This document shows positions 12,553 to 25,849 of a stretch of 64,000 bases of DNA, piece after piece; position 1 is the stretch's first letter; every line of letters starts with the position of its first letter. The position numbers and the translations under genes are program-made. Source of the stretch: Vanilla planifolia (lineage: Eukaryota; Streptophyta; Magnoliopsida; Asparagales; Orchidaceae); NCBI GenBank assembly GCA_023846275.1, contig CM043868.1, positions 2,685,153 through 2,749,152 of the forward strand, written 5' to 3'. The notes beneath the pieces are model-generated. The model had not been told where the DNA came from. It saw nothing but the letters and a program-made list of their open reading frames with translations, and made no database searches.

Positions 12553-12624
12553 ATGGCCAAAGGCCAGCAAATATTTCTTTTCGCAACCTCTCCTTCTCCG
12601 CCGAATTCTCCGATGGAAAGCTGA
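12553..12624 (+). other. Upstream ORF 2 in the GAUT leader
   Basis: 23 codons plus TGA, in the same frame as the main coding sequence but closed before it. It begins TCATGGCC, a good plant start context. It shows that the main frame is not open upstream of this point. Confidence 0.4.
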
Positions 12625-12696
12625 ATCGAGCTCGTGGACCCAATCGCACGACGACCGGCGGCGAACCCACGGCCGATCTCTGCCTTCCTCGCTCCT

Positions 12697-12759
12697 ATGC
12701 TTCTGAGCAATCGGATCTCTTCTGCCGTCGCAAGAAAAAGCCCCCGCCGCAGTCAATAA
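12697..12759 (+). other. Upstream ORF 3 in the GAUT leader
   Basis: 20 codons plus TAA, again in the main frame. The TAA at 12757-12759 is the last in-frame stop before 12793, so 12793 is the first possible in-frame start of the GAUT protein. Confidence 0.4.
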
Positions 12760-12792
12760 GACGGCGAGCGGGCGGCGTCGGCGGAGAGGAGG

Positions 12793-15700
12793 ATGCAGCT
12801 CCGGATCTCTCCGAGCATGAGAAGCATCACTATATCGAGCAGCAATGGGGTCCTCGATTCTATGAAGGTCAAGGTCGGCGCCCGCCCGCTCTCCTATAGG
12901 ACCCTTTTTTATACCATCCTAGCCCTCGCCTTCCTCTTGCCCTTTGTGTTCATCCTTACCGCTGTCGTCACGCTTGAAGGCGTCGACAACTGCTCCTCCC
13001 TCGGTAACATTACCTTTTCCGGTTCCAACATTCGAATACTAGTTGCCACAGATCATTATGAACATTGATCTAAATTCTTCGTGTTTCTTTTGGTGCTAGA
13101 TTAACAAAATTCTCTTTGGCGTGAAAATGATTTTAACGATTTTTTGGGTTGTGCAATATAGTTCCTGAATCTGTGTCTCGGACATGATTGCATTGGTTGA
13201 AATTAATGACCATTTGATCTATCACTTATTTCATATTGGCTAAATTCGCTGGATTTTGGCTTAATTTTTGTCCTTCCTATTTTGTCGGTTGACTTCATTA
13301 TATCAATCCTCCATATTGGTGGATGAGTGAAACTTGCATTTGTAAGCCCAGATCAGAAGGTAATCTGTGGTATAAATATATGTTTGATTGAATTTTTTGT
13401 ACAGGATGATGCAATTTTAAGGTTAAACAATTTTCATCGGATAAGCATTTCCTGTGGATTAGGATAGATAATCTCACGTGCTTTTGAGTTCTTGGTGTAG
13501 CTTAAGCTGCTATTCTGTTTTTCTATTTTTCTCTTTGATTCCTTGGTTCTAATTGAAACTGAATTTAGCAATCATGAAAACTTAATTTTGTGTAAGTGAA
13601 CTTGGTATACAAGGGCTTTTCAGTGTTGATGCATTGTCTTCTTTGATCCAAATTTGCATGTTTTTGTCTCCCAAAGTTTTTTTGACAATATAAGGATGTT
13701 ATTTGGCATGAATAGGCTAGGAAATTCCCCTCTCTTTTTGACTTAAGGTAATTATTTTTATGCTTCTCTACTTGAAGATTGGTTTGTCAAAAGTCAATAT
13801 TTTCTAGTGAATCTTCTTTTGAACAATCATTCAATAATCTCTCATGGTCCTTGATGGTTCATCTATAAGCTCATCAAGATCTATTCTTGATTTAATAAAT
13901 AATTTAATGGACATCACATAGCGAGGCATCCTACCCTTGTCAATCATAGGCCCATTTGTTTTTACTTATTTCATTATTGAACCACATTGTACTTGATAAA
14001 TATGACTTTGTTACCATTTTATTTAAACTTAATCAAATTGGGAAGTTATTATCTGCTTTGATTGTAACTAGTCCCATTGTCTTGTTTCTCAAAAAAGTGT
14101 TTCAACATGTGAAGGCATTAATTGATATATATAGGCCATTAACTTTTATTCTATGTTCAATGTGGTATTATTCATCTTTGTTTTTCTTCACTATAAAGTC
14201 TGCTAGGGATGGCTCCTTGTTTAATGTATCCTTTTTAAGCACTAACCTTATGTTCATTTCCTATCATCATTGTTCACGAAGTTTGCCGCTCCTATTAAGA
14301 AGCCTTTAGGAGTCATATGTTGTTTGTTGATTCCCCATGTGATCTAATATGGTAGAACCTGGTGCATTTTGGCCATTGGCAAGGTTCATTGAATCATTCT
14401 CATTTGTTTCTTTATCTGAAGTACTGTGCTATTTTCTTTATATTCCAGTATTAGCATCTCTTTGTTCATCCATCCATCTGTGTTTGGTTCAATAATTGAG
14501 TGGCTTTCTAAATACATGCGAACTTTGATAACATCCATTCTAATGTATGAACTTTGTTTATTGTTTTACTGTCATTGGTTAAAATCCTATGCTGCTTTTT
14601 TAAAATGAATTTCTGTTGTGCCAGTTTACCACATGACTGGGTAGTAAGGCTAGTGTCTTCATTTTACAATAATTTCAAATTTCTTCCTCCTATGTGTTAG
14701 AATATATTAAATGTTTCTTATTCATTTGGTTTGTAGTTCATAATTTAAAAAATTATTGATAAAGACATCAGTGAGACTCTACCTTTTTTAATATATTTTG
14801 TTATGATTTCCTGGTTATATGTTTTGTTTTTATTCATATTCATATGGAAGATATTGATACATGTACTTTTCTTTCAAAGGCTCAACAATGATTGCAAGAG
14901 GCTTTTACAAATGTTTTTAATTAATTTACAGCTGACAGAGGTGATAGTAATCAGTAAACTGCAATGGTGTTTAATGAACCATGGAGCTGATTGCACTTCA
15001 TGGGAAAATGATATATGTCTTGTGGATAAACTTCAGTTTGCTTGGGTCATAGGAATTTAAAGTCAAGATTATTGTGTGCTAGTTGATTGCAAATAAAGAA
15101 GAAAAGAAATTAGAAGTTCACATTTGTTTTTTTTTTAGTAAGTGTTTCATTTTCTTTATATTTACTGTTTCCTTTTTTGGGATGAATACCCTTCAATAAT
15201 TTTTGACAATAACTTCAAGTGTGCTTCACCTTGACTCTTTCCTTTGAAGGGTTTTAAGTAAACTATGATAGAAAGGAGCATGAAAGACTTGCAAGTTGCT
15301 ATATAGTGCAACATATGTTTAATCTACTGTTGTGACACTGATTGCTTTGTTACTGATGGAATAGCAAGAATAATTGCAGCTAATCGAATTTTGATTCGAG
15401 GATGGTTCTCTGTCAATCCATAGCTCGAGTGCACCCTGATTCCGCTGTTCTCCCCATCCATTCTACTAATGAATTATCTATAATAATTCAAACTTTTTCA
15501 AATGAGCTATCCCATGATTAAATTTAGTCACTAGTTCCACTGGGGTAGGAAGTCAGCTTTTTTAAGAATGAACTTCTTTGTCTCATTTGATCTTTGGTTG
15601 CCTCTATTTTACTTCTTTAGAAACAGTTGATCTTTTACAGACCAGTTTCATTGGTTAATAGCAATGAATCATATTATAGTCTTATACAACATGTTATTTT

Positions 15701-18700
15701 GCTCAGCACCCCTTTTTCTAAGTTTTCTTCATTTTACAGTCAATTAGATTTACTTAATCAGTGTAATATATAAGTATTTGTTTTGCTATGTTATGGATTT
15801 TACTTGCTAGTTGGTTTACATGCATTTTACTTGTTGCTCTTACTTCATTTTTCAGATTGTTTAGGAAGGAGGCTAAGCCCAAAGTTTCTTAGAAAGGGAC
15901 AGGATGACTCAGCTGTAAACTCTCTCTCAGATTGTTACTCAAATGCATATGCATGGTTGTGATTTATTCATGGATAAATGGATTTTAGCATGCATGCATG
16001 TATCCTTGAATTGTAAACTGATAACAACTACTTGATTCTTTGCATTTGGAATTAGCTGGAGTTATGACTCTTGTTACCTAATTGATTTTCTGCAGAGATT
16101 AATAAGAGATCTGTATGAGACACTTAGCCAAGTTAAATCAGAGGAAATTTCAGCAGAAGTGAGGTTGCCAGGATCATTCAAAGAGTTTCTTTCTGAAATG
16201 AAGGATAACCAATATGACATCAAGACATTTGCCATACTTTTAAAGGCGACGGTATGCCATCTATTACTTTTAATTTTTGATATTGATGACTGATTCTTCA
16301 CATTCTATAATTTTTGATATTTTTTTATAGGTATATTGATTATTTGAGTTTTAGAGCCTGAAATCTTATCTTATATTGCTTTACTTTTGCCTTGTTTTCT
16401 TCACTTGATGCACTTGGAGGTCACGTCTATGTAATTTAGTGTTTGTTAACAGTCACATAATTGTTGTATACCATCGACATACAGCAGGTAACTATGGTAA
16501 TGTTGTCCGGGATATTTGATGCCTTACTGTTGGCCAAAAGTTTAACCCAGTGCTCTATATGAAAATGTTACTTTCAAATAGTGGGTCGTAGAAGCCAAGA
16601 TATCAGTATTAATTTAAACACAAGTTTCCCAATAAAGGAAAATGCTTTATGCTTCTACTACAAACATTACGTGGAGTAGTTATTTGGATGGATAAATAAC
16701 TGGAATATTTTTATAAAAGATATGGCATTTAAAAGTGATATCCAATTATCTTTAGCTTGTCTATTGCACCTCTTAGTTTGTGGTCTTGCCGGGAAATTTA
16801 TGAAAAAAACTTAGCTGGGTAGAGTTCTGATGCCAGCTTTTCTAACTTTATTTATCACATTCAGATGGTTACAAGAAGCTCATTTCATTGCACACTTGCG
16901 CCATAGATATATTTGTCTTGATTGAAATAATTAAAACTGTTTTTTTTTTATGTTCCACCTTTCTCTATTCCTTTTAGCATTTAATATTCTGTTGAATAAA
17001 TTGTTTTAGATTGAAAACATGGATAAAGAGGTGAAAAGATCAAAGTTGGCAGAGCAATTAAACAAGCATTTTGCAGCAGGAGCCATCCCTAAAGGCATCC
17101 ATTGTCTGTCATTGAGACTAGCTGATGAATACTCTTCCAATGCTAATGCACGAAAACAATTGCCTCCACCAGAAATGTTGCCTTTGCTTTCTGACAATTC
17201 CTATCAGCATTTCATTCTATCAACAGATAATGTCCTTGCAGCTTCTGTGGTTGTAAACTCTGTTGTGAGTTCTTCATTGAGGCCTGAGAAAATAGTCTTC
17301 CATGTGATTACTGACAAAAAAACTTATCCAGCTATGCATTCATGGTTTGCATTGAACTCTCCTTCGCCAGCAGTTACTGAGGTTAAAGGCATTCACCAGT
17401 TCGATTGGTTGACAAGAGAAAATGTTCTTGTTCTTGAAGCTATTGAGAGCCATCATGGTGTCAGGAATCATTACCATGGAAATCATATGAAGGGTGCTAA
17501 TATTACTGATGATCCAAAAGCTTTTGCTTCAAAACTACAGGCTAGGAGTCCAAAATACATCTCTCTACTCAATCACCTTCGTATGTATCTACCTGAGGTA
17601 AAATGAGCAGGGTTTTTAAAAGTAGGCTATTGTTTTATGAATAATAAATTTTAGTTTGCTTTGTGATTTGCTAGCAAGTTAATTTAATATCGATTTTATG
17701 TTTTATTGAAACCAATAAAATGCATGTAGTATTGCTTTTAACTTTGGAGTTCACATGAATTCTTTACATTATTGTGTTCTATTCATTTAAGTGTCTTTAT
17801 TTAGATCTAAAGAGTCTTTTTTTTTGTTAATATTCTATTGTCACATCTTTTCTATTATTCACCTATTTATGAAAAAAAATTTCAACAACTCATTATTCAT
17901 AATAAGAGTATTTCGTGATATAAGTTTAATGAATAATAATTTTATTGGTAGATAAATATCATGAAGAATAACAAATTTAACCTTGGCTATAGAAAGTGTA
18001 GACTAATGCTTCACATTACATTTATATTGAAGTATGCACTTTTATAGTATATGTAATATTTCTTTAGTATTGTCATCATTGCTATTAAAGCTTAGAAGGA
18101 AATATATATTATACATACACACACAAACTGATGATCATGACATAAACTAAAACGTTAGGTCTGAATTTTATAAATAAAATAGGAAAGGAGCTCACAATTT
18201 GAATGGTAATATGTGCCTTTAACGTGCAAGCCAATGATAAGAGAGAAGGCATGATCATCTGCTGGTCTATGTATAATCTTTTTCTTTTCTGATTTTTAGT
18301 CCACCTAGCTAAATCAATTGTCCTTGTTAATCAAATCATCTTGGGTTTAAAATTTTAATACAACTTTCTTTTGATAGAACAGTAAAATTTTAGGCATGCA
18401 ATTGTTAATGTCTTAAAGAGCTAACTAATTTTATTTTTTATCAATCTCACAAATACATTATTTGCAATTTTGCTATTGTTATGCAAGGTAGGTATGACTA
18501 TTTGATTCAACATGCAAGTGAATTCTAATGATATGCCACTTGTTAATCATGCATGTTGTATCAACTATTCATCTAGTTCATCCAAGTGTCTAATGTCTTT
18601 TATGCTACAACAACTTGTGCGTGTTTAATTTGTCTTTGCTATCTTTTCAACAGCTCTTTCCTAATCTCAACAAGGTGGTCTTTCTTGATGATGATGTTGT

Positions 18701-19594
18701 TATTCAACGTGATTTGTCACCCTTGTGGAATATTAATATGGAAGGAAAGGTGAACGCAGCTGTTGAAACATGTAGAGGCGATGATAAATGGGTCATGTCC
18801 AAACGTTTTCATACGTATTTCAACTTTTCTCATCCTATCATTTCTAAGAGTTTAAACCCAGACGAGTGTGCATGGGCATATGGAATGAATATCTTCGATC
18901 TAAATGCATGGAGGAAAACAAGAATAAGGGATATATATAACTATTGGCTGAAGGAGGTAAATAACCATTCATTGCTTTTCAAGCATTTATTTTAGCATAT
19001 TCAAATAATTTTGCTATTGCTATCATGGTGAACATATCCAAGTGAAGTACCAATTTTCTCTCATTGGCATACATAAGGATTCTGAGCTTTGTTATTAACA
19101 TACCTTGTTTTCATAAGGAACTCTTCTCATTGCATTTTGGATATTGAGTGCCTTCATTAGTCAAGAAACTGCATAAAGAAAATTGTTACTGTCACCTTTT
19201 TAGAGCATCAACCAGCTCTTTTTTACTGGAAAATGACGATTTTATAGTACAAAAATGTAATGACTGTATTTTTCTTCTTTTAATTTTGTAGAACCTGAAA
19301 TCAAATCTGACGTTATGGAAGTTTGGAACCCTACCACCAGCTCTGATAGCTTTCAGGGGTCACATACATCCAATTGACCCGTCATGGCATGTGTTAGGAT
19401 TAGGCTACCAGGAGAAGACAAACCTTGATAGCGTGCGGAAAGCTGCTGTTATTCACTACAATGGTCAATGTAAGCCATGGCTAGAGATTGGTTTCAAACA
19501 CCTACGGCCTTTTTGGACAAAACATGTAAACTACTCCAATAACTTCATCAGAAATTGCCATATATTGGAGCCTGAAGATAGACAAAATAGCTAG
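12793..19594 (+). CDS. GAUT14: Galacturonosyltransferase, GT8 family, GAUT13/GAUT14 type
   Basis: Six exons: 12793-13003, 15856-15914, 16096-16251, 17010-17597, 18654-18956, 19292-19594. All introns are GT-AG, frames join without a break, total 539 aa, close to the ~530 aa of the family. Family role: transfers galacturonic acid from UDP-GalA onto homogalacturonan in the Golgi during pectin synthesis. Residues 1-42 are a short cytosolic tail (MQLRISPSMRSITISSSN, typical of GAUT13/14), ~40-62 one membrane helix (type II protein), then stem and GT8 domain. The DDD metal/UDP site is at 350-352 (VVFLDDDVV) and the HxxGxxKPW motif at 494-502 (HYNGQCKPW). The start is fixed by an in-frame stop at 12757 and conservation of the N-terminus. 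Exon 2 is only 59 nt and intron 1 is 2.85 kb. GC content falls sharply after exon 1. Choice between GAUT13 and GAUT14 cannot be made here. Confidence 0.95.
13004..15855 (+). other. Intron 1 of the GAUT gene
   Basis: 2852 bp, T-rich on the sense strand, donor CTCG|GTAACA and acceptor TTTTTCAG|ATTG. Several short frames in it (for example 13956-14309 and 14803-15060) read as hydrophobic Phe/Leu/Ile-rich peptides, which is what T-rich intron DNA gives; none resembles a protein. No transposon is obvious. Confidence 0.85.
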
Positions 19595-20100
19595 CACATA
19601 TGTTTAGTGGATACTACTAGAGTCTAGGAGACGCATCATCCACAATCTAAAAGTTGGTCCGAGCAATAGAAGAGTTGGTAATGCAACGACATTCTTTATA
19701 GCTGTAACATATTGATTCAAGCTCCCATAGCCACATTCGTCATGCATGACACAAAGAAGCAGAGATTCCTAAGTGTGGTAAAAATGATAATCTTCAGTTA
19801 AGTGAGAAAGGCTGCATTGGCACAGTTTCAACTTGGTTTTGAAGTTTTCAGTTGTCATCCTTGCCTAGTTTTATTTCAAGTAGAATTCTTTTGCCTCTCA
19901 GTTCTTCCCACTTGTATCCTGAAAATGGACAAATTTCAGGGGAGCTCGAGGCTTTTGCCAATTGAAGTTCATATTGGACTATAGTTGTTAGTATATTCTT
20001 TTGCCATTCTTGAGATATTCAATATGTACACAATTCTTTTGCTGAAGCTGTGTATATACTGCTTTCTATTGCCTTCCAACCTTCTGATAGGTTCTCGTTG
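19595..20100 (+). other. Probable 3' untranslated region of the GAUT gene
   Basis: Sequence after the TAG at 19592-19594 keeps the base composition of the transcribed region to about 20100. No AATAAA is present. The TGTATATACTG word at 20050-20060 is like plant far-upstream poly(A) elements, so cleavage could follow it. The end is a guess. Confidence 0.4.
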
Positions 20101-22710
20101 ATAGCTTTCTCATTGTGATCAGGTGCCCTTGTGGTTGGTGGATGAATGAAACTTGAATTTTTGGAATTAAAATCTACGTTTTAATGATTATTTTGCTCAA
20201 GTTTCTTTTGTTAGAAGGTCACTATCTTTGTTCTTTGCTTCCTGGACATAAATCATGATTTTTGTTGATAAATTTTTGGTGAAACATCTTTACTGTTAAA
20301 GCTTAGAGACCCAACATAGGAAAAGATAGGATGCAATGTAAATGGATGTTTTGTTCTATAGATGTAATTTTCTCCAATCATATCATACTTTCCATTCACA
20401 AAGTCTATAACTAAGATGGCTGTCATTATACCTTGGCTTAATTATAACCCATATGAGTTTTCATTGTGCTTACGACGCCTACTCTTATGTTAATCTTTCA
20501 GATCCTTGTTATCATTTAATTATTTTAGAATTCATCATTTCAATACTTTTTGATATATTAAAATGCAACAAAAGCATTGGATCCCGTGACTAATTATTAA
20601 TTTGTTGGAAACCTTGGGTATTATTATGTTTAAAAAATTCATTTTAGCCCATCACTCTCAACTTTGAGCCATGGGAAGCATCCCACTAAACACCTCACCT
20701 TTTATTGAGTGGAAGTATTTATTTACTTGTCAACAACTCCCATCATCTTGGCCACTATTTCTATGGCCAAAGAGCAATTTTCATCTCCTTGGATGAACTT
20801 GTGGGGGAGAATCTCAACGGTCTCGATGAATTGAACAATTCGAATTATTTTTACGATCCATATTTTTATTCCGATCAATCAAATTATTGTTTCGATCAAG
20901 GTTTTTTAAATCCCCTAGTAAGATACACACAAAACACGAGTAAGATCATCATTATTCTTCCAAAAAAAATCTTTGAATGTATCTCAGTATAGATCAAGTT
21001 CTTGGAAATTCTTTCAAAATAAATAAAAATAAAAATAAGTTCGTTGAAATATTATTTGGTAAAAATCATAATAATAGAAGATATTTATAAAAACAAATTG
21101 TAGAAAATTTAAACTAATAGAATGCATAACATAAATTTTTGCTTGTAACAAAAGAAATAGCTTTAATAAGAAGCTAAATGAGCACATTAGTGGTATTATC
21201 TCCTACAAATCCCTTAATATAAAAACAAATTGTTGTCCTGGGAAGTAAAGTAGTAACATAAACACCTAGAGTCAAACTTGACTTTGTCACAAACATCTAG
21301 CATAGAAAAACACTTTGGAACATTTGATGGTTGGATGCGAACTGTAGATGCCATCTCTTGTATTGTAGAAATTTTTGTGGATTATGAATCTAATAAGAAA
21401 CTATAAAACCAATAGCAAAGTTCATCAATAACACATTTCTAATGAAGCAATCATTGAGGCACAAAGAAATTTGTCAAATGATATCTTAATATGGACTATG
21501 ATGTTAGAGTGTATCATCTCAAAAGTTAGAATTAGTGATGATGATGTCTTTGGCAACTTTGAAGGTGGGGTTTTTAAAGGATCTAATAGCTCAATAATAG
21601 TCCATAAAATCACTAACTTGAGTGAATCTAGAAATGGTGAAATCAACAGTGTTACAAAACTATCAATTGTAAAGTAAATTGATATTATAGATGCTAGCAT
21701 TACTACCTATAAACTATCTGAATAACTCTTGGTGTTTTGAGTGTCTTATTCTACTACTTGCCACGATACAATGATGAGTAATATCTAAAAAATAATGAAG
21801 ATATTAGGATCATCAAAATGAAAAAATATCTCAAAAAGATGACCATGTCTAACTAGAACATCTTAGTACACATGTTATAGGTAAAAAGGGAATATCCAAG
21901 GAGTTTACTGAATAAATTAAGAGATTTTCACTCATATAATACTCTCACAATATTATAGGTCTATCTCCTCAAAATGTATCATATTCTCTCTTTGATACAA
22001 TAATAAGTCTTTAGTAAAAATTTATTAGGTGTTATGATAAAATTTCTCATGTCCTCCTTTATAACACTCCACTAAAAATCAAATAAAACACTATAATTCT
22101 TAAACATGTCATAATTGTTGAAAATAGTGATCCATCTCAAGCATTCCATAAAGGTCTTTGTAACATCTCTCTAATCAAATATTAGGGCTTACACATTAAC
22201 CATTTTTGAAGATTTTATCATCCTAAGGAGAAGGTATATGGTGATGCCCACTCTTGTGAATCTATAGTAGATAAATGTGTGAATTTATATTGGATAATCA
22301 TGTGAATGTATAGTTGATGTGTGTGGATGAATAACACATAATTGCATGAAATACTTCTAGTTATAAATGTATTTGAATGTTTGTATGTATGTATGAAAAT
22401 AAATATGAAACATATGGGAGATCACATCCATTTCAAATCTAAAAATTTGAAAAAATTATAGTCTAAATAATTTAGGATTAAGAATTTAGATTCTAAGTTC
22501 ATAATTAAAGGAAGAGAACCACACACAATAAGGGTTAAACAATTTCTTTGTAATCAAAATGGCATAAAAACTCTTCTTGAGTGTCATATCCTACTTAAGA
22601 GAGCACTTAAATTCTAAAAGTAGATATAAGCAGAGGTTCATTTGATGTACAAAAGACACTAAGTATTAGATAGGTCTAGACAATTAACAAATCTAGAGAG
22701 AGTGTGAATT
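20101..22710. other. Intergenic DNA without an assigned feature
   Basis: AT-rich. One open frame of 95 codons (20705-20992, +) is rich in Tyr, Asn and Ser and looks like nothing I know. A pair of overlapping frames on opposite strands at 21425-21700 is likewise unassigned. Part of this stretch may be very old transposon DNA. Confidence 0.5.
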
Positions 22711-24380
22711 TGTGAGGTCCCAATTTGGTATTTTGGTTAATTATCTCATAACACTATAACTATTCACTAAGCATATAATTAGGCTTTAGTGATGCAATAA
22801 ATTTTATATTTTAATATTAAAAATAAAATAATAGTATTTTAGGCTTTCTCTAAAAAACATACAATTTTGCAAAGTTGCTTAAAATATTAAATTGAGCATT
22901 CTAATAGATAAAAATCATTAAAAAGAATATATTAGTTATTTTTTCAAAATTTTTTGAATTTAACAAAATTTGTTATAAGGTTAATTTTAAACTTAATATA
23001 TATATATAAGGAGGGTTAAGAATTTCTTTTTCAAGCAAGGTTATAAAGAATTTCTTTTTCATTAATAGTAGCAGTAAAGGATAATAACCCATAGGGCACT
23101 AGAAGCTTTAGGAATGACAAGAATTGAGCAGCTAGAAGCTTCACGTAAGAGAATAAGAGCTTAATAAAAGAAGTAAATCCAGAAGGAGGATAAGGAGAGT
23201 TTTCTGTAGGTTGCATATGTGAAAAACTACAATTTCTAGTAATTAATGCTTGGTTTAAAAAGATTAGCCCTTAGAAAAGAAAAGAACAAAAGGAAGTGAG
23301 GAAAATCAAAGGAGGAGAGAAGGAAAGCTTAAGGAAAGCACCAATAGCTATTGTAAGTGAATGGAAGATGAATAAGGTAAGGATTAGTGTTCAAGCAAAT
23401 TGTTTTTGATGTTATCTCTTTCTTAGTATAAGAAAGGCTCAAAGGAATGCTTGAGCTTGAAGTTATTTTTTGTGAGTTTTAGTGAGGATTTGAGGGAGTT
23501 TAATTGTTTAAAGGTCATGTAATTTGTATATCTTCCTTATGCCTAGCTATGAGATTTGAGTGAAGCATGTTTCATCTTTCCTGAATGAACCTGATGTATA
23601 GTATGTTAGACATTTATGTATGGAACATGATATTGAAAATAATTTTCTTAAGAAAATGGATAGTATATTGAAATTTTACATTTGGTATGTTTATTCAAGT
23701 GCAAGGTGTCATAAGAACGGTGAGTAGTATGCTAGGCATACTAAATGATGCTAAACCATAGTGTATAATATGCAAATGTCAATAAATGGTATTCCACAAT
23801 CATTATGGTAGACAATTATTGAATGTACATGGTATGATGGTAATAGCATATGGTAAGTGAGTATCACACCAAAGACCAATTGATGGTATTTCTTTGGTGA
23901 AAGAAGGAAGACATAAAGAGAATACAAAGACTATAAAAATGAGTTGGCCATCAATACAGTCACATTAGATTTATGATTCAAGAACAAAAGAGAAAGAAAT
24001 AATAAATCAAAGACCATTTCCAAAATTTTATGTAGATAAACCTTATGTTGATAATGTAAGTAGTAAAAAGTGTTCTAAATAAAAATAATTGCCTAAGTAT
24101 ATGAATGGCATTATGATTCAACTATTTTTTATTTTGTAGGCAGGTTGTGATATTTACATGATATTATTTTGAAATTGTTGAGATATATATATATATATAT
24201 ATATATATTACTTATTTGATATGTGAATTCCATGCTATATAAAGTGGAATATGTTAAATGTAATATATGCGATAGACAATTGATAGGTTAAGCAAGCCCG
24301 ATCAACTTTAGATTATTTTTCTATTATAGCTTAATTAGGTTATGGGATGATGCTACAATGCATTGATGGTAATGAGGATT
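22711..24380 (+). mobile_element. Ty3/gypsy-type LTR block, left copy
   Basis: Begins TGTGAGGTCCC and is homologous to the block starting at 43432 (TGTGATATCC). Shared parts include TTTCTTAGAAAACTAAATT / TCTAAAAAACATAC-like words, a TA-rich tract, and a purine-rich block (AAAATCAAAGGAGGAGAGAAG at ~23305 against AAAATCAAAGGAAGAGAGAAG at ~44008) followed by AGCACCAATAGCTATTG / AACCAAGAGTTGCTGT. TGTGATATCC-type starts are common in plant Ty3/gypsy LTRs, hence the orientation and class. The right side meets the L1 LINE near 24380. Confidence 0.55.
24183..24208. repeat. (AT)n microsatellite
   Basis: 26 bases of AT repeat. Confidence 0.95.
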
Positions 24381-24399
24381 TATATTAAGCACCTCTTCT

Positions 24400-25150
24400 T
24401 TAGCCTTCGTATCATCATTATAGCCTTATTGGGTCTTTAGGGATAGTCATCCATGACTACTCAAGTAAGTTTTCTTTTGCAAATCTCTCCTTTACTAAGG
24501 TTGGGGGGAATCATCTTCTCCCATTAAAAGCAATCTATTTCTTCATACAAAGGGCAGTCAAGAGTCATCTTCAATGAGGCCCTAAAAATGGTTGCTTCCT
24601 TTGAATTTATGTTGATTGGCAAATTTTTACTTTGGTTTCCCAAGTATGGAATTTTTAAGAGTTGAATTCAAAAAGATTGGTTTCTCTAAAGCATATTTAA
24701 TTGGTTATTTGAATATATGTCCTATCTTAATTACTTTTTCCAAGAAGAGAATTACATATGATACTAGTTACATCATGTGCATTTTATTGTTTTTTTATGA
24801 GAATTTCAAAATGAATTTCTGAGTTTCAGCTAAATGCATTGCCATCTTTGGCCCCAATCTAGACTTCTTTGAAATATTTACTAATTTTCTTATTCAATAA
24901 ACCAACTTTGTACTCAATTGCACATACTTTTGGATCTCCATTGAAAATTTATGTAGCTATTATGAACATGTTGTGGCTTTATGTAGTAAGAGTCTACATA
25001 TAGGTACGCTTAGCCAGGGATCTACATTTAAGAATTAGAATTTCAAAAAAGCAAGGTAGAAAATGGGCTTTTGGTGGAAAAGTTCTTATGATAACATCCC
25101 TAGCTATTGTGTTTGTTGTTGTAGTAATGTCATTTCTTATTATAATGCAA
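24400..25150 (+). pseudogene. LINE ORF1 remnant (DUF4283 domain)
   Basis: The open piece 24616-24822 reads FGFPSMEFLRVEFKKIGFS, the conserved core of the DUF4283 domain of plant L1 ORF1 proteins, which bind LINE RNA. Downstream, in another frame, a PIW/LFN...LFSIA...GSPLKV-like stretch (24850-24960) continues the domain. The zinc-knuckle part expected next is not readable. Several stops and frame changes show it is dead. Confidence 0.7.
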
Positions 25151-25849
25151 AGAAAATAAAGAGATCAATAAAATTAGGATACTCAAGCTGAAGGTACCAA
25201 GCATAATAATTCACAAACTGTTATTTCATAATAATGAAAACTTTAGATGAAAATAAGGGAACTAAACTTGGAAATCAAGAGGGTCTTAGAAGCACATAAT
25301 TCATTAGAGTAAATAAGTAGTACAAAGAAAATCTCTCCTCTGAATAAAATCATAATATAGAGGTAAGTGGCTATTGATAAGGTTCTGACAATATAATTGA
25401 GTAAAGACCATGCTAAAGTATTATAATCTAATAGATCAATTCATTAAATATCTAATGAATGTAAGATCTCAAGTAAGGCCTAGGATAAATCTAACAAGGA
25501 TGTGGGTTTATCAGATTTAGAGGCTATTAGAGTTATTTGTTCTCTTAATCTACAATGCCACAAAAATCAATAGTCCCTCAAACACCTCAATGAGAACTTG
25601 GAAGAAAAAGGCATATAAGTTGGGAGTTTTATTTAAGGACAAAAAACTTTTCTAATTTCACACTGGTTGCCTTTAAAAATATGAAGAAAAAATATGTATC
25701 TAAGAAACCCAATCCAAGTAACACAAGAAAGAGCTTAAAAATGATATACAAATAATATAATCATCAGCTCATTATGAATAATATGTTAATTTGAAATATA
25801 AAATGGGTGGTTGAAAAAGACTATGAATTGTCAGAAATCTATTGTTAGA

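Larger units (their letters stand above)
12519..12899 (+). other. Upstream ORF 1 in the GAUT leader, overlapping the main start
   Basis: A 126-codon frame that starts 274 bases before the main ATG in another frame and runs past it to 12899. If transcription begins near 12435 this is the first AUG of the mRNA. Its product shows no family resemblance (Arg/Pro-rich, as expected for GC-rich leader read out of frame). Such an overlapping uORF would normally reduce translation of the main frame unless the AUG is skipped or the true transcription start lies downstream. Confidence 0.4.

Noticed and set aside
12523..12756. Open frame on the - strand over the GAUT leader
   Set aside because: Shadow of GC-rich leader DNA; Arg-rich without family resemblance and antisense to a well-supported gene.
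13956..14309. 117-codon open frame in intron 1 of GAUT, plus 14426-14608 and 14803-15060
   Set aside because: Hydrophobic, T-rich intron translation with no recognisable domain; these lie inside a gene whose exon structure is fully explained.
21425..21700. Overlapping open frames on both strands
   Set aside because: Low-complexity Ser/Ile/Leu-rich translation without a family; no splice or promoter context.
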